64,000 nucleotides of DNA from a virus. The stretch is from IMG/VR virus record IMGVR_UViG_3300032288_004964, positions 186,001 to 250,000 of that record; one strand, 5' to 3'. Positions 26,857 through 35,898 of the stretch are shown one piece after another (within the stretch, counting starts at the first letter, position 1; each line of letters starts with the position of its first letter). A program made the translations under genes and the position numbers. The notes under the pieces are model-generated. The model was not told the DNA's origin. It was given only the letters and a program-made list of their open reading frames with translations, and did no database searches.

Positions 26857-26859
26857 AGT

Positions 26860-26982
26860 CTACTTCTTTTCCTCTTTATTTATGTCTACTTTTTCAGTAG
26901 ATTCATCTACTGATTTTTCATCATAGAAATCAGGATCAATATATCCGACATCACTATCATTAAAAAAAATTTTAGTTTCCAT
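26860..26982 (-). CDS. Small acidic protein
   Basis: A 40-residue frame (METKIFFNDSDVGYIDPDFYDEK...) between two prohead-targeted-type genes. It is separated by only 3 nt from the downstream start and 6 nt from the upstream stop, and ends in TAG. The very tight packing supports it as real. Acidic, no known motif. Confidence 0.5.
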   Translation of the reverse strand: METKIFFNDSDVGYIDPDFYDEKSVDESTEKVDINKEEKK

Positions 26983-26988
26983 ATACAT

Positions 26989-27525
26989 TTAATTATTTCT
27001 AGATATAAAATCTTCAAAGTTGTAATTGGCGAGTTCTTGTAATCCTAATTCCTTAACCTTTGGTAAATAAACATCTGCTATTATACTAATAATATCCATA
27101 TAAGTTACTCCTTGTTCTTCAAAAGTTTCTAATTCTTCTTTATTATTAACATCATCAACATAGATATAAATATCATAATTATTCATAGAATTGATTTTAA
27201 TACCTAAAATCAATAGGTGTGTTTTTGACTCCACCATGAAGTTATAATAATCTTCTTCTTCATCATACTTTGTGTATAATTTAAAATTATCAAACTTAAT
27301 TTCACTATCATCATTATTAGTAGCATCAGTGAATGCTCTCATAAATGGATAATGTATATCTGATATTTTATTAATAAGATTTCCTATATTTTCAGTTTTG
27401 AAGTCATAATCTATTTTATTACCAAATGAATAAGAAGTATCTCCCGTTAATTTCATTAACTCATGCTCTGGTAAGTCTCTCAATTCTTCTGAATCAAAAA
27501 ATTCATTAAATTTCTTTAGTTTCAT
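26989..27525 (-). CDS. Acidic protein with capsid-targeting-like N-terminus
   Basis: A 178-residue protein. The start at 27525 is chosen because it gives MKLKKFNEFFDSEEL, in register with the other shared N-termini, and because the region upstream is intergenic with promoters. The body is acidic alpha/beta ('YDEEEDYYNFMVESKTHLLILG') without a recognised fold. It heads the minus-strand operon 27525-26350 and is divergent from the kinase at 27581. Confidence 0.7.
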   Translation of the reverse strand: MKLKKFNEFFDSEELRDLPEHELMKLTGDTSYSFGNKIDYDFKTENIGNLINKISDIHYPFMRAFTDATNNDDSEIKFDNFKLYTKYDEEEDYYNFMVESKTHLLILGIKINSMNNYDIYIYVDDVNNKEELETFEEQGVTYMDIISIIADVYLPKVKELGLQELANYNFEDFISRNN

Positions 27526-27531
27526 AGTTAT

Positions 27532-27562
27532 TTGTTTTTTTAATTTATTATCTATATATTTG
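27532..27562 (+). promoter_or_regulatory. Bacteroidota-type promoter (TTG-20-TATATTTG)
   Basis: TTG at 27532-27534 and TATATTTG at 27555-27562 with a 20-nt spacer, ending 18 nt before the ATG at 27581. Confidence 0.6.
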
Positions 27563-27580
27563 TATTCTAAAGTGTAAATT

Positions 27581-28207
27581 ATGATCAAAGTAGGACTAAC
27601 GGGAAATAGATATTCTGGAAAAGATACAGTAGCTTCTTTATTTAAGAAAATTAGTATTCCAGTATTTGATGCTGATGTTATTATTAAATTTCTTATAAAT
27701 CATAACTTTGAAATGGATTATAAGATTAAAAAGAAAATTGATAGTTCATTTTTTAAGAATGACCGATTGGATTTAAGTAAACTAACCGGTCCAGTTTTAG
27801 ATCAAATTATTGATATTGTTGAGTATGATTTATTTGATGCTTATAAAAAGTATGAATTAAAAAATATGAACTCTATTTATACCATTTTTCATTCCTCAGT
27901 CTTATTTGAAAGAGATTGGAATAAAAAAATGGATTTTACTATTTCTGTTTTTTCACCAATATCTGATAGAGTTGAAAGATGTCAGAAAGAATCCGATCTT
28001 AAATTAGCAAATATTTATAACTTATCACAAAGAGAAATGAAAGATCTTTCTAAAAATTCTCTTTCTGATTATGTTATACACAATTATAATGATGAAATTA
28101 ATCCATTTGGTGATATATTGACACAAGTAAATAAAATTGACCAAAGACTAATAGATAACTACTTGTCAAGCGAACGTAAACTTAGATTAAAAAATGGAAT
28201 GTATTAG
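27581..28207 (+). CDS. Dephospho-CoA kinase-like P-loop kinase
   Basis: A 208-residue P-loop kinase. GLTGNRYSGKDT (about 5-16) is the Walker A. 'VPVFDAD'-like 'IPVFDADVIIKFL' (about 29-41) matches the CoaE segment that follows it, and 'FSPISDRVERC' corresponds to the lid region. The closest families are dephospho-CoA kinase (CoaE) and the phage deoxynucleoside monophosphate kinases of the T4 gene 1 type, which share this loop. I cannot decide the substrate from sequence alone. It has a host-type promoter. It ends in TAG, overlapping the next gene by 14 nt. Confidence 0.75.
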   Translation: MIKVGLTGNRYSGKDTVASLFKKISIPVFDADVIIKFLINHNFEMDYKIKKKIDSSFFKNDRLDLSKLTGPVLDQIIDIVEYDLFDAYKKYELKNMNSIYTIFHSSVLFERDWNKKMDFTISVFSPISDRVERCQKESDLKLANIYNLSQREMKDLSKNSLSDYVIHNYNDEINPFGDILTQVNKIDQRLIDNYLSSERKLRLKNGMY

Positions 28208-28595
28208 TATTAAATTGATTTATCCTTCAAATACCAAGCTAAAACTTGTTAAGTTGATTAAGGATTGTAGTGGTCTTGGTCTAAAAGACTCAAAAGATAT
28301 ATGTGATGAATTACACTCAAATCCTGGTAAGTCTGTTAAAATGCAAGTTCTACCTGTTGCATCTGATGGTACTAATTACATCAGGAAGTTTATCAATGAA
28401 CTGAAAGAGGTAGATGGTATGTTTGAAGTAACTGGTGGAAGAGAATGGCAAAGAAACTATAAAATGCTTGCTATTGGATTAGGTGATAAGTCTGAATATG
28501 TTGATTTTATAAGTGAACATATTTCTGACAATAGAACACTAGAGGAATCAAAAAATTTGATTAAATTTATAATTGAAAAACTTTCCGAAAAATAA
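28194..28595 (+). CDS. Protein with ribosomal L7/L12 C-terminal-like domain
   Basis: A 133-residue protein. Residues about 14-45 (KLKLVKLIKDCSGLGLKDSKDICDEL) closely follow the bL12 C-terminal domain (K-x-x-V-I-K-x-V-R-x-x-T-G-L-G-L-K-E-A-K-D-x-V). That domain is the surface that recruits translation GTPases. The N-terminal dimerisation domain and hinge are absent, and a different helical C-terminal half follows. It may compete for or redirect translation factors. The domain match is visible by eye; function is inferred. It overlaps the kinase gene. Confidence 0.65.
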   Translation: MECISIKLIYPSNTKLKLVKLIKDCSGLGLKDSKDICDELHSNPGKSVKMQVLPVASDGTNYIRKFINELKEVDGMFEVTGGREWQRNYKMLAIGLGDKSEYVDFISEHISDNRTLEESKNLIKFIIEKLSEK

Positions 28596-28630
28596 ATTCA
28601 AGAAGTTTTTTCTAAAATTAAAATTGACAT

Positions 28631-29359
28631 ATGATAGTTATTTGTAAAAAAGCAACAAAGAAAATGGTTAAAGGACTTCGATATGAAGTTTTAAATCTAC
28701 ATAATGACGGCACCAGTCAAAGATGGCAAGAAGGTAAGGTAGAAATTCTTGGATTTGGTAGATTTGTAGTAGGTAATTTTACAGACACTGATGGTAATCC
28801 TCTTCCAAAAATTAAAATAGTAAATCCTATTCCTCGTGTAGCAAATTTAGAATTTACTACCTTAAGAAAAGGTGATATACTTGTTTGTAAATCAGACCGT
28901 TATAAAACAATAGCTAAAGGAGCTATGTATAAAATAGAGTCTCTGAAAGAAGTAGTAACTACAAAGGTTGGATGGAATAAACAACCATATAATCATACTG
29001 AAAGAACTATTAAACTTGAAGGTCTACCAAGGTCTATGAAGTTTAAATCTTGGGTTTTTAGAAAATTAACACCTGAAGAAAGTAGAGAAATTAATTTAAA
29101 TAAAATTCTTCACAATGAAGATGCTAAAATAGTTACCGACTCTAAAACTAGAAAAATAGAATTAGTAATTAATAAAAATTTAGAATTAATGAAAAATCTT
29201 TCTAAATCTATTATAGATGAAAATAGACATCATCTTTCTATATTAGATTGGTCTTGTTATAAAACAGGATCTACAATGGGTATTGTAAAGGAAGACTACA
29301 ATGAACTTATGAATATGTCTCTAAAAGATATTTTAGGACTAATAGAAACTTCTAAATAA
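28631..29359 (+). CDS. Hypothetical protein with SH3-like repeats
   Basis: A 242-residue protein with two similar small-barrel-like segments ('MVKGLRYEVLNLHNDG...', about 10-60, and 'IAKGAMYKIESLKEV...', about 98-150), each a 'K-G-x-x-Y-x-(V/I)' pattern preceded by an 'I-x-V-C-K' strand. An internal 'SREINLNKIL' resembles the recurrent C-terminal motif. The next gene begins with the same barrel pattern. No catalytic motif. Confidence 0.62.
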   Translation: MIVICKKATKKMVKGLRYEVLNLHNDGTSQRWQEGKVEILGFGRFVVGNFTDTDGNPLPKIKIVNPIPRVANLEFTTLRKGDILVCKSDRYKTIAKGAMYKIESLKEVVTTKVGWNKQPYNHTERTIKLEGLPRSMKFKSWVFRKLTPEESREINLNKILHNEDAKIVTDSKTRKIELVINKNLELMKNLSKSIIDENRHHLSILDWSCYKTGSTMGIVKEDYNELMNMSLKDILGLIETSK

Positions 29360-29622
29360 TGAAGTATAACAAAGGTGATATTATAGTTTGTTCTAACAAT
29401 AAAATTAATTCATATGAATATAACCTTGTAGTAGGTGATAAATATGAGATTATTGGATCTATGCTAATTCACGGTGGTGGAAATGATGGACTTAGTAAAG
29501 TAGCATTAGATGTTAGAAAATGTAATAGTAATGACAATACTGTCCAATACATGCAGCCGGATAATTTATTTATACCACTTGATGTTTATAGAGAGTTTAA
29601 GTTAAGACAAATTTTGGATTAA
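29359..29622 (+). CDS. SH3-like small protein with shared C-terminal motif
   Basis: An 87-residue protein: one barrel-like domain ('YNKGDIIVCSNNK...VVGDKYEIIG') followed directly by DVYREFKLRQILD at the C-terminus, a diverged copy of the recurrent motif. Its first codon overlaps the previous stop (TAATG). The pairing of a small binding domain with the motif suggests a modular adaptor. Function unknown. Confidence 0.66.
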   Translation: MKYNKGDIIVCSNNKINSYEYNLVVGDKYEIIGSMLIHGGGNDGLSKVALDVRKCNSNDNTVQYMQPDNLFIPLDVYREFKLRQILD

Positions 29623-29643
29623 TATATTTTATCCTTATATTTA
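29614..29643 (+). promoter_or_regulatory. Bacteroidota-type promoter (TTG-19-TATATTTA), leaderless layout
   Basis: TTG 29614-29616 and TATATTTA 29636-29643 (last base differs from TAnnTTTG), spacer 19. The element ends exactly 4 nt before the ATG at 29648. Confidence 0.5.
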
Positions 29644-29647
29644 CAAT

Positions 29648-30388
29648 ATGTATAATAAAATCTATGATTTTTGTAAAGTAAGAAATAAGGGAAGTATTTA
29701 TCAAAATGATAATAACCCTACACCAAGAGTTCAATTTCTAATGAGCCTTCTTGATAATGAATGTATTTCTTATGAGTTAGATAAATTTAATACTGATAAA
29801 GTAACTGGTTATAATATTATCATGAAAGGAAATTCTACTAGAATGGTAGTTGCTCATCATGATATTTCCAATCCAAATATTGACAATGCTAATGATAATT
29901 CAGCATCTGTTATCAATGCTATAATGATTAAGAAGTTAATGCCTGAGATGAATGTTGTTCTTTTGGATGGTGAAGAATGTGGTGGTATTGGTTCTCAAAG
30001 ATGTTCTGAAAGGATAAATGAAGGATATTTTGGAAAAATTGATTGGGTTCTTAACCTAGAGCTAACTGGTAGAGGGGGTAAACACTTTTTTATTGGTGAT
30101 TATCCTGGTACACTAACTAATCATATTAAATCTATATTTAACTGTCCTATTACAAGAACTCCTTATAATGATTCTGTTACTTTTAGAAAAAATGGAATTG
30201 ATTCTTGTGTTATTAATCCGCTACCACCTCTTAATGAAGGAACATCACAGGTTAAATGGGATGAAAATACTTATCTAGACTACTCTATGTTATTTAACTG
30301 CCATTCTTCTAAAGACACTATTGATACAATTGATATTAGTGATATGAAAGAATTTGTAGAAGATGTTGTTTTAAAGATACTTTCTTAA
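29648..30388 (+). CDS. M28-like zinc aminopeptidase
   Basis: A 246-residue protein with the metal-binding sequence of M28/M20 di-zinc peptidases. It has 'VVAHHDIS' (first His), 'NANDNSASV' (bridging Asp), 'LLDGEECGGIGSQ' (catalytic and ligand Glu), 'NLELTG' and a late His in 'CHSSKDT'. It lacks a signal peptide, so it acts in the cytoplasm and probably trims peptides. Such a gene is uncommon in phages. Its promoter core lies 4 nt before ATG, suggesting a leaderless message. Confidence 0.82.
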   Translation: MYNKIYDFCKVRNKGSIYQNDNNPTPRVQFLMSLLDNECISYELDKFNTDKVTGYNIIMKGNSTRMVVAHHDISNPNIDNANDNSASVINAIMIKKLMPEMNVVLLDGEECGGIGSQRCSERINEGYFGKIDWVLNLELTGRGGKHFFIGDYPGTLTNHIKSIFNCPITRTPYNDSVTFRKNGIDSCVINPLPPLNEGTSQVKWDENTYLDYSMLFNCHSSKDTIDTIDISDMKEFVEDVVLKILS

Positions 30389-30400
30389 TTTAATATATAA
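30389..30400 (+). promoter_or_regulatory. Phage promoter-like element TTTAATATATAA
   Basis: Exact copy of the recurrent 12-mer, directly after the M28 stop codon and 23 nt before the ATG at 30424. Confidence 0.5.
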
Positions 30401-30423
30401 TATATTAAAATAAAGAATTATTA

Positions 30424-30873
30424 ATGAAACATATTACTAAATTTGACCAGTTTATAAATGAAGAGTTTTATAAAAAAAATCAAAGCCTAACTTATCTTAA
30501 ACAACCTGTTGAAATCAGAATTGATGTTGAGAAAGTATCTCACGCAACTGATAGACAATTCAGACACGGTCTTTCTGATAAAATATCAAATGATGATATT
30601 ATTGAAACTATTGAACTTGCAATTGAACAAATAACTATTGATTTAATGCAAGATAACTTTGATATCTACCAAGATGAGGATAATTATCCATCAAAAGGTG
30701 TCAAAGCTGGAGAACCAAATAGATTTATAATTAAGAATAAAACAAATAACTTAAATGTTGTTTGTCAGTTAGAACCAGGTGATAATGAATTCACATTAAC
30801 AGTTATAACAGTTATGACTAAACCTGATTTCAAAGCTTATCCAGGACAATATATTGTTGAAGTACAATCTTAA
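30424..30873 (+). CDS. Protein with capsid-targeting-like N-terminus and INE|E site
   Basis: A 149-residue protein starting MKHITKFDQFINEEFYKK, matching the shared pattern with an Ile-x-Glu site at residues 11-13. The body ('VSHATDRQFRHGLSDKIS...') is alpha/beta. It is flanked by a promoter-like element and the terminator at 30877, so it is its own transcription unit. Function unknown; packaging is an inference. Confidence 0.7.
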   Translation: MKHITKFDQFINEEFYKKNQSLTYLKQPVEIRIDVEKVSHATDRQFRHGLSDKISNDDIIETIELAIEQITIDLMQDNFDIYQDEDNYPSKGVKAGEPNRFIIKNKTNNLNVVCQLEPGDNEFTLTVITVMTKPDFKAYPGQYIVEVQS

Positions 30874-30876
30874 AAT

Positions 30877-30906
30877 AAAAAACCTCAGAGAAATCTGAGG
30901 TTTTTT
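30877..30906. terminator. Bidirectional terminator with GAAA loop
   Basis: A 13-bp stem (AAAAAACCTCAGA / TCTGAGGTTTTTT) with a GAAA tetraloop between the convergent genes at 30873 (+) and 30908 (-). Confidence 0.88.
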
Positions 30907-30907
30907 A

Positions 30908-33900
30908 TTATCTTAGTAAAGTAACATGTCCGAATTTATCTACAACATCACCATCTGAAGTTTTGAATTTTATTCTATAAACATAAACTTCTTCTTTAGC
31001 AGGATTTCCTTTATAAAGACCATCCCATCCTTTTTTATAATCATTAGTACTGAATAGTAATGATCCCCATCTATCAAAAATCTCTAGTTGATAGAATCTC
31101 TGATCAAATCCATATGTAGTAAATACTGGTAGAAAAACATCATTCAATCCATCGTAGTTTGGAGTAAATGAATTTGGTATTGTTATATTAAAATCATTTT
31201 TAACTTCTACCCATTTAGTCATCCAATCTTTACAACCTTCTGGTGTAATTGATATTAAAGTTACTTCATACTTACCCACTTTAGGAAATACAACAATAGG
31301 ATTAACCTCATTTGAAGTAAAACTCATACTTGGTATTGACCAAGTGTAAGTGCAAGATCCTAGTATATTTGTTTTATTACTTAGTTGTAACTTTGGATCA
31401 GATATTAAAACATCATTAACTATAAAGTTAGTAACCGGCTTTGAGAAAACACTTACATTAGGAATTGATACTAAGTTAGCTACACAACCCTCAGCACTTA
31501 TGTAACTAAAATTAGCAGTATAAGTTCCATTTGATGTATAAGTATGTGATGTATATAATCCCTTAGACTCGCTACCATCATCAAATTTCCAAGAACCAAC
31601 ACCATCATTTCTATCAGTTCTAAATATAACTTGTAATGGATTACAACCTGATAATTCACTTGTTAAAACATTAACTGTTGGTGTCTCAGAAACAAATATA
31701 TTAATCATTGAACTATCTTTACAAACATTATTGATTGAGTTTGTCCAATAGATAACACGATTGTTACCAACATTGGCTAGGTTCGGATGAAACATATTAC
31801 CAATTACACCAGGACTACCTGACCAAGTATAGCCAGGATTTTGAACAAGTGAGTTAAGATTAAATGGAAATTCAGATCCTTTACAATAAGCCGATTTAGG
31901 ATATTTATCAAAATCAGCAGAGATAAACTTTTCAACACTGATAGTTGTTTGTGCATAAGCAACACAAGGACCAGCAGTGATACTATAATTAACAATGTTA
32001 TTACCATTTACACCAAATGCTGGGTTAAAGACACCATTTAGTGAAACGGCGTTATTATTAAACCCACCAAATATGCCACCAACTGGAGTTACTATTAACT
32101 GAAACGGTGTTGATGTGTTACAGATTCTATTCACACTTGTTATAATAGGAGAAGATAGTGAATAAACTTTAACCGCAACAGTTGAACTGTTAGGGCATAA
32201 CCCACTTGGTGAAGTAGATGTGCTGTGAGTTAATACAATGTTTCCAGTACCAGAAGTTGATGGATTAAATAGTGATCCAGAAATACCAGGACCAGACCAA
32301 ACACCTGATGATAAAGCATATGGTCCTAAATTTATAGCTGCGCTTGTATTACACAAATCAGGAATTTGATTTGTGATTGTAGATGGAACATAAGCTTCAA
32401 CATTAATAACTTTAGTTTGTTGAGCAAAACATGTATTTGTACCAACAACATAAGATACTTGATTAGAACCGATTGAAGCAAGACTTGGAGTAAATACGCC
32501 TGATGTTGATAGATATGAAGAAGCCACCCAGTTACCAGTATTTGGTGTGACTGATAATTGTATTGGAGAATTCATATTACAAACTGTAGGTACATTTTCT
32601 ATATTAGGCATTATAGGATTATAAACAGATACATTTATAGTTTTAGTATCTGGACATAAAGTAGAATTCGGTGTAGAAGTAGTGTTATAAGTTAATGTAT
32701 AAACACCAGTTGGTAAATTAGGATTAAGATAGTTATTACTAATATTAGGACCGTTCCAATATCCTGTAGTATTTTGAATAATGGCCATTAGATTAACTAA
32801 ACCACCATAAGAACACTGGTTGTTTACAGTACCTGTAATTATAGCTGGTCTGAAAATAGAAGGTGAAATTGAAGTAGATCCAGTATTAATACAAGGTCCT
32901 ATATTAACTGTGTAAGTAACTAATGTATTTTGAGGCGCAGAATTAGAAGGCGTTACTACACCAAGTGATGAAACAGCTTGATTTGAGCCCCAAGTACCAC
33001 CTGATGGACTAGCATTCATCACAAATGAAGAAGCATTTGTACAAAAAGGTGATATCTGTATAATACTAGGCACTAAAGTAGATGTCACTGATACATTTAG
33101 AATTGTACTTGATGGACAAACACTAGCATTTGGATTTGATTGAGTTGAATAAGTTAATTGATAATTACCAGTAGATAAACCACTTGGATTAAAGATACCA
33201 TTACTAACATTAGATCCTGTCCAAGTCCCTGTTGTGTTTTGAACTATTGTCATTAAATTAATAGTTGGGTTAGTAACACAAATAGGACTTACACTTGATG
33301 TTAAATTAGAGTTATTGAAATGATTTAACTGAAATGTTACTGAGTTAGAAGCTGAACAACTATTAGTTAAAGTTGAGTAAGTAATTAAGTTAGTTCCAAT
33401 TGTATATGTATTTGAAGTTGGTATAATAATACCATTAGGTATGTTAAAAGTACCACCAGATGGAGTAGCCTGAATAGTATAAGGATTTCCATTATCACAC
33501 ATATTAGGTATAGCAACAAATGTTGGAGTCATTGGATTTGTTACTAATAAAGACATTGTTTTTGTTTGAGGACAATTAATAACAGAAGGAGTAACTGTAA
33601 CTGAATAGGTTATAAGAGTTGAAGTACCTGGTGCCACACTTGCACTTATGATATTGTTTTGAAATGTACTACCAAATAACATAGTATTAGGAGTCCAATT
33701 GTATAAATATTGATTTGGTGAAACAACATATCCAAAACTAACACCACCAGCAATTTGTTGACCTTGACATAATGTGCTATTACCTGGTGATAAAGTCCAA
33801 GTAAAAATATGAGTAGGTACATTCAATGTTGTTGAATAAGAACAAGAACCATCAAATACATTAATGCTATAAGTACCTGCAGATAAGTTATTAAATGTAT

Positions 33901-35551
33901 AAGTTGTTAATGGTGTTGTTATTAAAGATGAAGTATATGCTAATGTGTTTGATGTAACAATAAAGTAATTTGTATTTGGCGGTGAACCAGCAGCAGGCGA
34001 TAGATTAATTGTTCCAGTGCCATTACTTCCATTCGGACAAACAGATGATGATGAAACTGAAATAGCACCCGGAGGAGAAGCCATTAGTGTATATGAGATA
34101 ACTTCATTACAATTATAAATTGATGTATAAGTTAGATTATAAACAGCACCATTTGTTGGAGATGTTACGGTATAACTTGATGCGATACCAGTTGATCCAG
34201 TTATTGCAGAATTACCAAGAAACCATTGAAAGTTAGTACCACCACCGGTTGTTAAATAAGCTTGACCATTACAGTAAGGCTTTAGAACATTCTGTGGAAT
34301 TGGTGTGCCAGATCCTACAGCAACTGTAGCTGAAGCTGTTCCACACATAGCATTACCCAAACCAGCAATAGTAACAGAATAAATACCCGCTGGTAAGTTT
34401 ACGGCAACAGATGAGTTACCAACAACAGAGTTTGATGAGTTTGTCCAGGTATAAGTATAACCTGAACCACTACCATTACCTTGTACCGTAGCAGAACCAG
34501 AAGAACCATTCAAACATGTTGTTGATGATCCAATACCAGCAATACTAATTGTTGATGTGTTTAAGGTATTGATTGACATTAATTGACAACCACCCTGAGA
34601 CATTAATTGAACTGTGTAAGTTTGACCGGGTATAGGATTTGTAACTGTTAATACAGGCATTGTTCCTTGAGGAGCAGCAATTATACCATTAGGTCCATAC
34701 CATTGATAAGTGTTATAACCTAAGGGTGCTGCGATTGTAGCAACACCTGAACCAGAACAATAAGAAACAGGTCCCGGTATTTGACCACCTGGTATTCCAC
34801 CAAGTCCTTGACCTATTAATTGACCACCACACATCGCATCAAAGAAAGTAGTACCATAGTGACCACCAAAGTTACAATCAGCAGTCCAAACTTCTATAGT
34901 AACACAACCTCCGATATAAGGTGTTAAATCGATAGCTTTTACTTGCCAGTTAGTCATCACACCAGCAGTTCCACAATTTGTGAAAGAAACATTGGCTAAT
35001 GAACCACAATTAGCGGCTAATGTCATTGAAGAGCATGAGGCAACGGTATTACCACTACAAGCATTAAGAACTCGTAAATAAAGTCCTGGTTGATCACAGC
35101 AACTATGACCACCATTTTCATAATAACCAGCAAAAGCAAATTGAAATAAAGTATTGGCTGATGTTACGTTAAATGTAGTAGCCATTTTATTTCTTGAATA
35201 ATTTGCTGTATTATCTCCAATCTTAGCAACTTGAGTGCCCCCAAAAGGAGAATTACCTAATATGAAAGAACACCCACCAGAAGAACTATTATAAGTTAAT
35301 GGTGTATTTACTATGTAGAATTCATTAGCACCTAAATTATAAGGTGTTCCTAAGTTAGCACAATTGTAACCAGCATTAGTAGCGTAGTTACCGTATAATG
35401 TCCAACTTGTTACAGCATAAGCATTACCAGATCCATTATAAGTCCCGGATGGTGTTTGTTCAAAGTTTATGTTTGTGGGACATTGAGCGTTTCCAAATAT
35501 AGTTACTAAACTAAAAAGAAAACTAATAAGTATTTTACTTAGATTCTTCAT
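30908..35551 (-). CDS. Giant secreted surface protein with T9SS type B sorting domain
   Basis: A 1547-residue protein. It has an N-terminal signal peptide (MKNLSKILISFLFSLVTIFGNAQ), then an extracellular region with a lectin- or MAM-like start. About ten Cys-containing Ig-like repeats of 'C-x-...-G-x-W-x-G-x-x-(I/V)-x-x-x-x-(F/L)-N-P' type follow, then two PKD-like domains (about 1315-1460; 'GSWKFDDGSESKG...SHTY'). Residues about 1465-1547 are a gliding-motility-type C-terminal domain (IPNSFTPNYDGLNDVF, 'EIFDRWGSLLF', 'GWDGLYKG', 'DVYVYRI'-like), the type B signal for T9SS export. Every feature points to display on the host surface, not the virion. A strong AGGAGG lies 4 nt before ATG. It overlaps the small secreted protein upstream. 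Confidence 0.9.
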   Translation of the reverse strand: MKNLSKILISFLFSLVTIFGNAQCPTNINFEQTPSGTYNGSGNAYAVTSWTLYGNYATNAGYNCANLGTPYNLGANEFYIVNTPLTYNSSSGGCSFILGNSPFGGTQVAKIGDNTANYSRNKMATTFNVTSANTLFQFAFAGYYENGGHSCCDQPGLYLRVLNACSGNTVASCSSMTLAANCGSLANVSFTNCGTAGVMTNWQVKAIDLTPYIGGCVTIEVWTADCNFGGHYGTTFFDAMCGGQLIGQGLGGIPGGQIPGPVSYCSGSGVATIAAPLGYNTYQWYGPNGIIAAPQGTMPVLTVTNPIPGQTYTVQLMSQGGCQLMSINTLNTSTISIAGIGSSTTCLNGSSGSATVQGNGSGSGYTYTWTNSSNSVVGNSSVAVNLPAGIYSVTIAGLGNAMCGTASATVAVGSGTPIPQNVLKPYCNGQAYLTTGGGTNFQWFLGNSAITGSTGIASSYTVTSPTNGAVYNLTYTSIYNCNEVISYTLMASPPGAISVSSSSVCPNGSNGTGTINLSPAAGSPPNTNYFIVTSNTLAYTSSLITTPLTTYTFNNLSAGTYSINVFDGSCSYSTTLNVPTHIFTWTLSPGNSTLCQGQQIAGGVSFGYVVSPNQYLYNWTPNTMLFGSTFQNNIISASVAPGTSTLITYSVTVTPSVINCPQTKTMSLLVTNPMTPTFVAIPNMCDNGNPYTIQATPSGGTFNIPNGIIIPTSNTYTIGTNLITYSTLTNSCSASNSVTFQLNHFNNSNLTSSVSPICVTNPTINLMTIVQNTTGTWTGSNVSNGIFNPSGLSTGNYQLTYSTQSNPNASVCPSSTILNVSVTSTLVPSIIQISPFCTNASSFVMNASPSGGTWGSNQAVSSLGVVTPSNSAPQNTLVTYTVNIGPCINTGSTSISPSIFRPAIITGTVNNQCSYGGLVNLMAIIQNTTGYWNGPNISNNYLNPNLPTGVYTLTYNTTSTPNSTLCPDTKTINVSVYNPIMPNIENVPTVCNMNSPIQLSVTPNTGNWVASSYLSTSGVFTPSLASIGSNQVSYVVGTNTCFAQQTKVINVEAYVPSTITNQIPDLCNTSAAINLGPYALSSGVWSGPGISGSLFNPSTSGTGNIVLTHSTSTSPSGLCPNSSTVAVKVYSLSSPIITSVNRICNTSTPFQLIVTPVGGIFGGFNNNAVSLNGVFNPAFGVNGNNIVNYSITAGPCVAYAQTTISVEKFISADFDKYPKSAYCKGSEFPFNLNSLVQNPGYTWSGSPGVIGNMFHPNLANVGNNRVIYWTNSINNVCKDSSMINIFVSETPTVNVLTSELSGCNPLQVIFRTDRNDGVGSWKFDDGSESKGLYTSHTYTSNGTYTANFSYISAEGCVANLVSIPNVSVFSKPVTNFIVNDVLISDPKLQLSNKTNILGSCTYTWSIPSMSFTSNEVNPIVVFPKVGKYEVTLISITPEGCKDWMTKWVEVKNDFNITIPNSFTPNYDGLNDVFLPVFTTYGFDQRFYQLEIFDRWGSLLFSTNDYKKGWDGLYKGNPAKEEVYVYRIKFKTSDGDVVDKFGHVTLLR

Positions 35552-35819
35552 CTTTCCTCCTAACTGTAAAAAACTTTTGATTTATGTAGTCTCTTTTAAG
35601 TTGCTTAATGTGATTCTCTAATTCTGAACCAACTACATTATTAAACTTTAGTTTTTCTCTTATTTCAGATTCATTGAACCCTTTCAAAGAGTCTATAGGA
35701 TATTTATCCATATCTGGAGTGAAGGTTTGTGACTTTATCACAAAAGGTAGTAGAATTGCGATGAATAATATTAGCCTTGCCAACTTCTCCATCTTTTTAA
35801 TTTTCATATTATTTTTCAT
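35535..35819 (-). CDS. Small secreted or membrane-anchored protein
   Basis: A 94-residue protein with a basic start and a hydrophobic signal segment (LARLILFIAILLPFVIKSQ, about 14-31), then a short acidic mature part ('FTPDMDKYPIDSLKGFNE'). Later ATGs at 35807 and 35792 are also possible. It overlaps the T9SS cargo gene by 17 nt and carries that gene's Shine-Dalgarno in its 3' end, so the two are coupled and may act together at the envelope. Confidence 0.68.
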   Translation of the reverse strand: MKNNMKIKKMEKLARLILFIAILLPFVIKSQTFTPDMDKYPIDSLKGFNESEIREKLKFNNVVGSELENHIKQLKRDYINQKFFTVRRKDEESK

Positions 35820-35898
35820 ACCTAAATTGATTTAGATGTTTATTTATATATTCTATGATATTATTGGACAAAGATATACACTAATCAGTGAGCAATAA

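Noticed and set aside
26989-27588. Start of the gene at 27588 instead of 27525
   Set aside because: The extra 21 residues cover the divergent promoter region, and only the start at 27525 gives the shared MK-x-K-x-F N-terminus.
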